A DNA stretch of 24,538 nucleotides from Glaciecola sp. UBA2563 (GTDB taxonomy: Bacteria; Pseudomonadota; Gammaproteobacteria; Enterobacterales; Alteromonadaceae): NCBI GenBank assembly GCA_002340325.1, contig DDLV01000122.1:1-24538 (forward strand). The letters run 5' to 3'. Shown one piece after another: positions 20,263-24,538 of the stretch. Below the pieces are notes generated by a model. That model was not told where the DNA came from and did not search any database. It saw only the letters and a list, made by a program, of their open reading frames with translations. Positions within the stretch are counted from its first letter, which is position 1. Each line of letters opens with the position of its first letter. The translations under genes and the position numbers were made by a program.

Positions 20263-23091
20263 ATGGACAATATTGACGTTCGTGGTGCCCGCACGCATAA
20301 CTTAAAAAACATTAATTTAACCCTACCAAGAGACAAGCTGGTCGTTATTACGGGTCTGTCGGGCTCTGGTAAATCGTCCCTAGCATTCGATACATTGTAT
20401 GCCGAGGGTCAACGAAGGTATGTCGAGAGTCTATCTGCCTATGCTAGGCAGTTTTTATCAATGATGGAAAAGCCCGATGTCGATCACATCGAAGGGTTAA
20501 GTCCAGCCATTTCAATTGAGCAAAAATCAACATCGCACAACCCTAGATCGACCGTTGGTACAATTACTGAAATATACGATTATTTGAGGCTGCTATTTGC
20601 ACGAGTTGGCACGCCAAAATGCCCTGATCACGATGTACCACTTGATGCGCAAACGGTGTCACAAATGGTCGATAAAGTACTCGCTATGCCAGAAGGTAGC
20701 AAACTTATGCTACTCGCGCCGGTGGTACAAGAGCGCAAAGGTGAACACGTCAAAACCTTAGAAGCGCTCTCTGCACAAGGCTTTATCCGCGCGCGTATTG
20801 ATGGTGAAGTCTGTGACTTATCTGACCCTCCCGAATTAGATCTGAGAAAAAAACATACCATTGAAGTTGTTGTTGATAGATTTAAAGTACGTCAAGACTT
20901 ACAGCTGAGATTGGCAGAATCCTTTGAAACTGCATTGGAGTTGGCTGCCGGGAATGCGAAAGTTGCTTTCATGGATGAACCGGATAGAGAAGAAATCGTC
21001 TTTAGTGCCAATTTTGCCTGTCCACACTGCGGGTACAGTATCACTGAACTAGAGCCAAGGATGTTCTCTTTTAACAATCCAGCTGGCGCATGCCCAGCTT
21101 GTGATGGCTTGGGCACGAGACAATTTTTTGATCCTGCCAAAGTTGTCAGCAACGACGAACTTTCGCTGTCTGGAGGTGCCATTCGAGGATGGGATAAACG
21201 CAGTTACTATTATTTTCAAATGCTAAGTTCTGTCGCTGATCACTATGGTTTTGACTTAACAACGCCCTTTAAAGACCTCTCTGATGAGGCACAGAATATC
21301 GTACTACAGGGTTCAAAAGGGCAAACCATAAAGTTTCGTTACATTAACGAACGTGGCGACATTATGGAAAGGAAACACCCGTTTGAGGGCATTATACCCA
21401 ATATGGAAAGGCGGTTTCGGGAGACGGAATCCAATACCGTTCGCGAGGAGCTCGCCAAATATCAAACGCAGCAACCTTGTAGCAGTTGTGGTGGTACGAG
21501 ATTGCGACTCGAAGCACGACATGTATTTGTCGATGGTGTTAATTTGCCCGAGATAACACGCAAATCCATCTCTGACGCACTTGGCTTTTTGCAAGATCTT
21601 GAATTGACAGGCCAAAAAGCCGCAATTGCCGAAAAAATCCTTAAAGAAATCAATGATAGATTGCAGTTTTTGGTCAACGTGGGGCTGAATTATTTATCGA
21701 TGGAGCGAAGTGCTGATACATTATCAGGCGGTGAAGCCCAGCGCATTCGACTCGCCAGCCAAATTGGCGCTGGCCTTGTCGGCGTAATGTACGTATTGGA
21801 TGAACCTAGTATAGGTCTCCATCAGCGTGACAATGAGCGCCTGCTCAATACTCTGCGTCATCTCCGCGATTTAGGCAACACCGTTTTGGTGGTTGAACAT
21901 GACGAAGACGCGGTACGAGAAGCAGATTATATTGTCGATATTGGACCAGGTGCAGGTGTTCACGGAGGCGAAATCGTTGCAGAAGGCTCACTCGAAGACG
22001 TGATGCAAAACCCGGACTCTCTTACTGGCAAATACTTATCCGGCGTAGAAAAAATAGAAATCCCCAAAAAACGAACATCTCTCAAGGGGCGTCCGTGGCT
22101 GGAACTAAAAGGCGCAAGCGGTAATAACCTACAGGATGTGAACTTAAAAATCCCAACTGGATTGATGACGTGTGTTACCGGGGTGTCAGGCTCTGGCAAG
22201 TCTACATTAATCAATGACACGTTTTATAAAATTGCACAACAAGAGCTCAATAGAGCAACGACCAATGAGCCAGCGCCCTATAAATCCATGACTGGCCTAG
22301 ATAAGTTAGACAAGGTCGTTGACATTGACCAAAGCCCAATTGGTCGAACACCACGTTCCAATCCCGCTACGTATGCTGGTATTTTCACGCCTATTAGAGA
22401 AATTTTTGCTGGCACTCAGGAAGCTAGATCCCGTGGATATAAGCCTGGGCGCTTCAGTTTTAACGTTAAAGGTGGTCGCTGCGAAGCTTGTCAAGGAGAT
22501 GGCGTTATAAAGGTAGAAATGCACTTTCTGCCTGATGTTTATGTCCCCTGCGATGTCTGTGGTGGTAAGCGATACAACCGCGAAACACTAGAAATCAAAT
22601 TCAAAGACAAAAATATTCATGAAGTCTTGGAAATGACTGTTGAAGATGCTCGCGTCTTTTTTGATGCTATTCCTTCGATAGCGCGAAAGTTACAGACGTT
22701 GATGGATGTTGGACTGTCATATATTAAATTGGGACAAGCGGCAACGACTCTATCAGGGGGAGAGGCGCAGCGCGTAAAGCTGGCCAAAGAACTTTCAAAA
22801 AGAGATACTGGTCAAACGCTATATATTCTTGATGAACCCACAACAGGGTTACATTTTCACGATATAAAGCAATTGTTGGTTGTGCTGCATAGGCTGAGAG
22901 ATCATGGCAATACTGTAGTAGTTATCGAACATAATCTGGACGTAATCAAGACAGCTGACTATATCATTGATTTGGGGCCTGAAGGCGGTGCCGGTGGTGG
23001 CCAGATCATCGCACAAGGTACACCTGAACAAATTTGCAAGGTAGAGGGATCTCATACGGCGAGATTTTTGGCACCGATGTTGAAAAGGTAA
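20263..23091 (+). CDS. uvrA: Excinuclease ABC subunit A
   Basis: UvrA is the damage-recognition ATPase of nucleotide excision repair, working with UvrB and UvrC. The 942-residue product matches E. coli UvrA (940) throughout. The first Walker A is GLSGSGKSS (Lys37) and the second is GVSGSGKST (Lys646). Signatures are LSGGEAQRIRLASQ and LSGGEAQRVKLAKE, with Walker B at VLDEPSIGL and ILDEPTTGL. Zinc modules occur at CPHC...CPAC and CEAC...CDVC, with CSSCGGTRLR between the halves. A TTG at 20251 is in frame, but the ATG at 20263 (MDNIDVRGARTHNLKNI) is the conserved start, with ACAGGA three to four bases before it. The thioesterase gene follows after three bases. No LexA box is visible upstream, unlike in E. 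coli. Confidence 0.98.
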   Translation: MDNIDVRGARTHNLKNINLTLPRDKLVVITGLSGSGKSSLAFDTLYAEGQRRYVESLSAYARQFLSMMEKPDVDHIEGLSPAISIEQKSTSHNPRSTVGTITEIYDYLRLLFARVGTPKCPDHDVPLDAQTVSQMVDKVLAMPEGSKLMLLAPVVQERKGEHVKTLEALSAQGFIRARIDGEVCDLSDPPELDLRKKHTIEVVVDRFKVRQDLQLRLAESFETALELAAGNAKVAFMDEPDREEIVFSANFACPHCGYSITELEPRMFSFNNPAGACPACDGLGTRQFFDPAKVVSNDELSLSGGAIRGWDKRSYYYFQMLSSVADHYGFDLTTPFKDLSDEAQNIVLQGSKGQTIKFRYINERGDIMERKHPFEGIIPNMERRFRETESNTVREELAKYQTQQPCSSCGGTRLRLEARHVFVDGVNLPEITRKSISDALGFLQDLELTGQKAAIAEKILKEINDRLQFLVNVGLNYLSMERSADTLSGGEAQRIRLASQIGAGLVGVMYVLDEPSIGLHQRDNERLLNTLRHLRDLGNTVLVVEHDEDAVREADYIVDIGPGAGVHGGEIVAEGSLEDVMQNPDSLTGKYLSGVEKIEIPKKRTSLKGRPWLELKGASGNNLQDVNLKIPTGLMTCVTGVSGSGKSTLINDTFYKIAQQELNRATTNEPAPYKSMTGLDKLDKVVDIDQSPIGRTPRSNPATYAGIFTPIREIFAGTQEARSRGYKPGRFSFNVKGGRCEACQGDGVIKVEMHFLPDVYVPCDVCGGKRYNRETLEIKFKDKNIHEVLEMTVEDARVFFDAIPSIARKLQTLMDVGLSYIKLGQAATTLSGGEAQRVKLAKELSKRDTGQTLYILDEPTTGLHFHDIKQLLVVLHRLRDHGNTVVVIEHNLDVIKTADYIIDLGPEGGAGGGQIIAQGTPEQICKVEGSHTARFLAPMLKR

Positions 23092-23094
23092 AAC

Positions 23095-23490
23095 ATGTTC
23101 ACCGACACTTTTGACGTGAGATTCTACGAGACCGATGCTCTTAAGCATGTGAGTAACACCGTGCTTGTGGGTTGGTTTGAAAGTGCAAGAATTCCAATTT
23201 TTAAGGTTTTTAACCCCACCCTTGATTTGGATAACTGGCCTCTAATTTTAGCCAGTTATAAGGTTGATTTTTTACAACAGATTTATTTAGGTTATCCCGT
23301 CACCGTAAAAACTTGGATAAGCCGGTTGGGCAACAGCTCCTTCGATGTATATCAAGAACTCCATCAACAAGAAGAGGTAAAAGCCAGCGGCATCACAACG
23401 CTTGTTCATTTTGACTATGTTTCGCAAAAATCAGCGCCAATTTCAGAAGAGGTAAGAGCTGTATTGTTGAGTCACCTTAGAGAAACCTGA
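23095..23490 (+). CDS. YbgC/FadM-like acyl-CoA thioesterase (hotdog fold)
   Basis: This is a small 4HBT-family thioesterase of 131 residues, likely cytoplasmic, hydrolysing an acyl-CoA. The active-site strand-helix VRFYETDALKHVSNTVLVGW carries Asp14 (ETDA), the catalytic aspartate of the YbgC group, followed by the hotdog helix (WFESARIPIFKVF). ILASYKVDFLQQIYLGYPVTV and SFDVYQELHQ are the family beta strands. The chain-length preference cannot be read. The ATG lies three bases beyond the uvrA stop, with AAAAGG inside the end of uvrA, so it is probably co-transcribed and translationally coupled. No biochemical link with DNA repair is known to me. Confidence 0.88.
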   Translation: MFTDTFDVRFYETDALKHVSNTVLVGWFESARIPIFKVFNPTLDLDNWPLILASYKVDFLQQIYLGYPVTVKTWISRLGNSSFDVYQELHQQEEVKASGITTLVHFDYVSQKSAPISEEVRAVLLSHLRET

Positions 23491-23592
23491 CATTTCATTG
23501 CATAACACTTGAGTCTAAGAATTTAGCGGGACTGTATACGATTAGCTTTGCGTTTTGGTAGAATATTCACAAAGTTAATGGAGTGATAAAAT

Positions 23593-24528
23593 ATGGCAAT
23601 GTATGTTGTGGGACACAAGATCCCCGATTCAGATTCGATTTGTGGCGCGCTCGCGCTTTCTTACTTAAAAAACCAAATTGGAGAAGAGGCTATCCCAGCA
23701 AGACTCGGCGATATCTCTCCAGAAACACAGTTTATCCTAGATCGTTTTGGCTTTGAAGCACCAGAACTTAAGATGAGCTATGCGGGCGAAAACGTCTACA
23801 TTGTTGATCATACTGAAAAAACACAAGCACCAGATGATATTGATGAAGCAACTGTTGTAGGCGTGGTTGACCATCATAAGCTTGGAGATTTAACAACGTC
23901 TACGCCGTTGGAATGCTGGATCAGACCGGTTGGTTGCAGCAACACTATCATCAAAATGATGTACGATTTTTACAATGTCGAAATCCCAAAAGAGTACGCA
24001 GGCATAATGATGTGTGCGATTCTTAGTGACACAGTTATTTTCAAGTCCCCAACGTGCACGACAGCTGACATTAAATGCGTTGAAGCGCTGGCTGAAATTG
24101 CAGGTATCGAAGACTTCAAAGCCTTGGGTATGGAAATGTTTAAGGTGAAATCAGCTGTTCAAGGAACGCCAGTTAGAGACCTTGTAAAACGAGACTTTAA
24201 AGATTTTGATATGCATGGAAATTTAGTCGGTATCGGTCAGTTGGAAGTCATAGACTTATCGGTATTCGATGAAATCAAAGCCGAACTTGAAGCAGACATT
24301 GCTAAGTTAAAAGAAGAAGGCAACCGACATACCGTGCTATTGCTACTTACCGACATCATGAAAGAAGGCTCTGAAATGTTGATTGCTTCTGATGATGAGA
24401 GCATCATTGAAAAAGCCTACAATGTCACGCCGGAAAACAGTAAGGTTTGGCTCGATGGCGTTCTCAGCCGCAAAAAGCAAGTAGTGCCACCTCTGCAGGA
24501 CTCTTTTTCGTTAATAACGGCGGCTTAA
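23593..24528 (+). CDS. ppaC: Manganese-dependent inorganic pyrophosphatase, family II
   Basis: This enzyme hydrolyses pyrophosphate to two phosphates and is in the DHH-DHHA2 superfamily. The 311-residue product is full length for the family (about 309). Metal-site residues are visible: His8, Asp12 and Asp14 in GHKIPDSDS; Asp72 in VDHTE; the DHH motif Asp93-His94-His95; and Asp146 in ILSDTVIF. The C-terminal lobe ends with the substrate-binding SRKKQVVPP (292-300). No CBS or DRTGG insert is present, so regulation by adenine nucleotides is not expected. GGAG lies nine bases before the ATG; Met3 is an alternative. A TAGAAT at 23559-23564 may be the -10, with no convincing -35. It stands alone after the uvrA-thioesterase unit. 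Confidence 0.96.
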   Translation: MAMYVVGHKIPDSDSICGALALSYLKNQIGEEAIPARLGDISPETQFILDRFGFEAPELKMSYAGENVYIVDHTEKTQAPDDIDEATVVGVVDHHKLGDLTTSTPLECWIRPVGCSNTIIKMMYDFYNVEIPKEYAGIMMCAILSDTVIFKSPTCTTADIKCVEALAEIAGIEDFKALGMEMFKVKSAVQGTPVRDLVKRDFKDFDMHGNLVGIGQLEVIDLSVFDEIKAELEADIAKLKEEGNRHTVLLLLTDIMKEGSEMLIASDDESIIEKAYNVTPENSKVWLDGVLSRKKQVVPPLQDSFSLITAA

Positions 24529-24538
24529 GAACCTAATA

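Overview
The window looks like chromosomal DNA of a marine gammaproteobacterium close to the Alteromonadales (Alteromonas/Glaciecola/Shewanella-like). This is inferred from the protein sequences, from the ssb / YajR-type MFS / uvrA neighbourhood, from Shine-Dalgarno sites of the AAGGA/GGAG type, and from moderately AT-rich spacers. No tRNA, rRNA, CRISPR array, transposase or integrase is visible. No gap between genes exceeds 300 bases; the largest, about 230-270 bases, are 16955-17224, 7189-7443, 17741-17970 and 8259-8487.

Layout. (1) 1-2996, minus strand: an SOS mutagenesis cassette imuA-imuB-dnaE2. dnaE2 runs off the left edge. A perfect LexA box lies over the -10 of imuA and shows that the imuA start must be the internal ATG at 2939. 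(2) 3099-5830, plus: a two-gene molybdenum hydroxylase of the isoquinoline 1-oxidoreductase/aldehyde dehydrogenase type, with a [2Fe-2S] small subunit and a Tat-exported large subunit. (3) 5842-7188, minus: an unassigned lipoprotein. (4) 7444-8258, plus: an orphan 75-residue protein with its own terminator, then a GDP-mannose mannosyl hydrolase-type Nudix protein. (5) 8488-11691, plus: a FIST-domain sensor (NosP-like, nitric oxide/heme sensing) abutting a soluble hybrid histidine kinase. (6) 11851-13560, plus: a lipid-anchored YtcJ-type amidohydrolase.

(7) 13594-16954, minus: the most unusual part. An 841-residue protein has sixteen in-phase 29-residue helical repeats followed by an HExxH (HELTH) metallopeptidase-like domain. 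A small protein with the His/Cys signature of a CHAT (caspase-like) protease follows 43 bases downstream. I do not recognise this pair as a described system. A protease with a candidate partner or substrate in the same operon is the best candidate here for new biology.

(8) 17225-24528: a secreted DUF2059 protein, ssb, a YajR-like MFS transporter, divergent uvrA with a YbgC-like thioesterase 3 bases behind it, and a family II (manganese-type) inorganic pyrophosphatase.

DNA repair is represented twice, by translesion synthesis (imuA-imuB-dnaE2) and by nucleotide excision repair/ssDNA binding (uvrA, ssb). Only the imu cassette carries a recognisable LexA site. The FIST/kinase pair forms one signalling unit and the CHAT/HELTH pair a putative proteolytic unit. 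The other genes appear functionally independent of one another.
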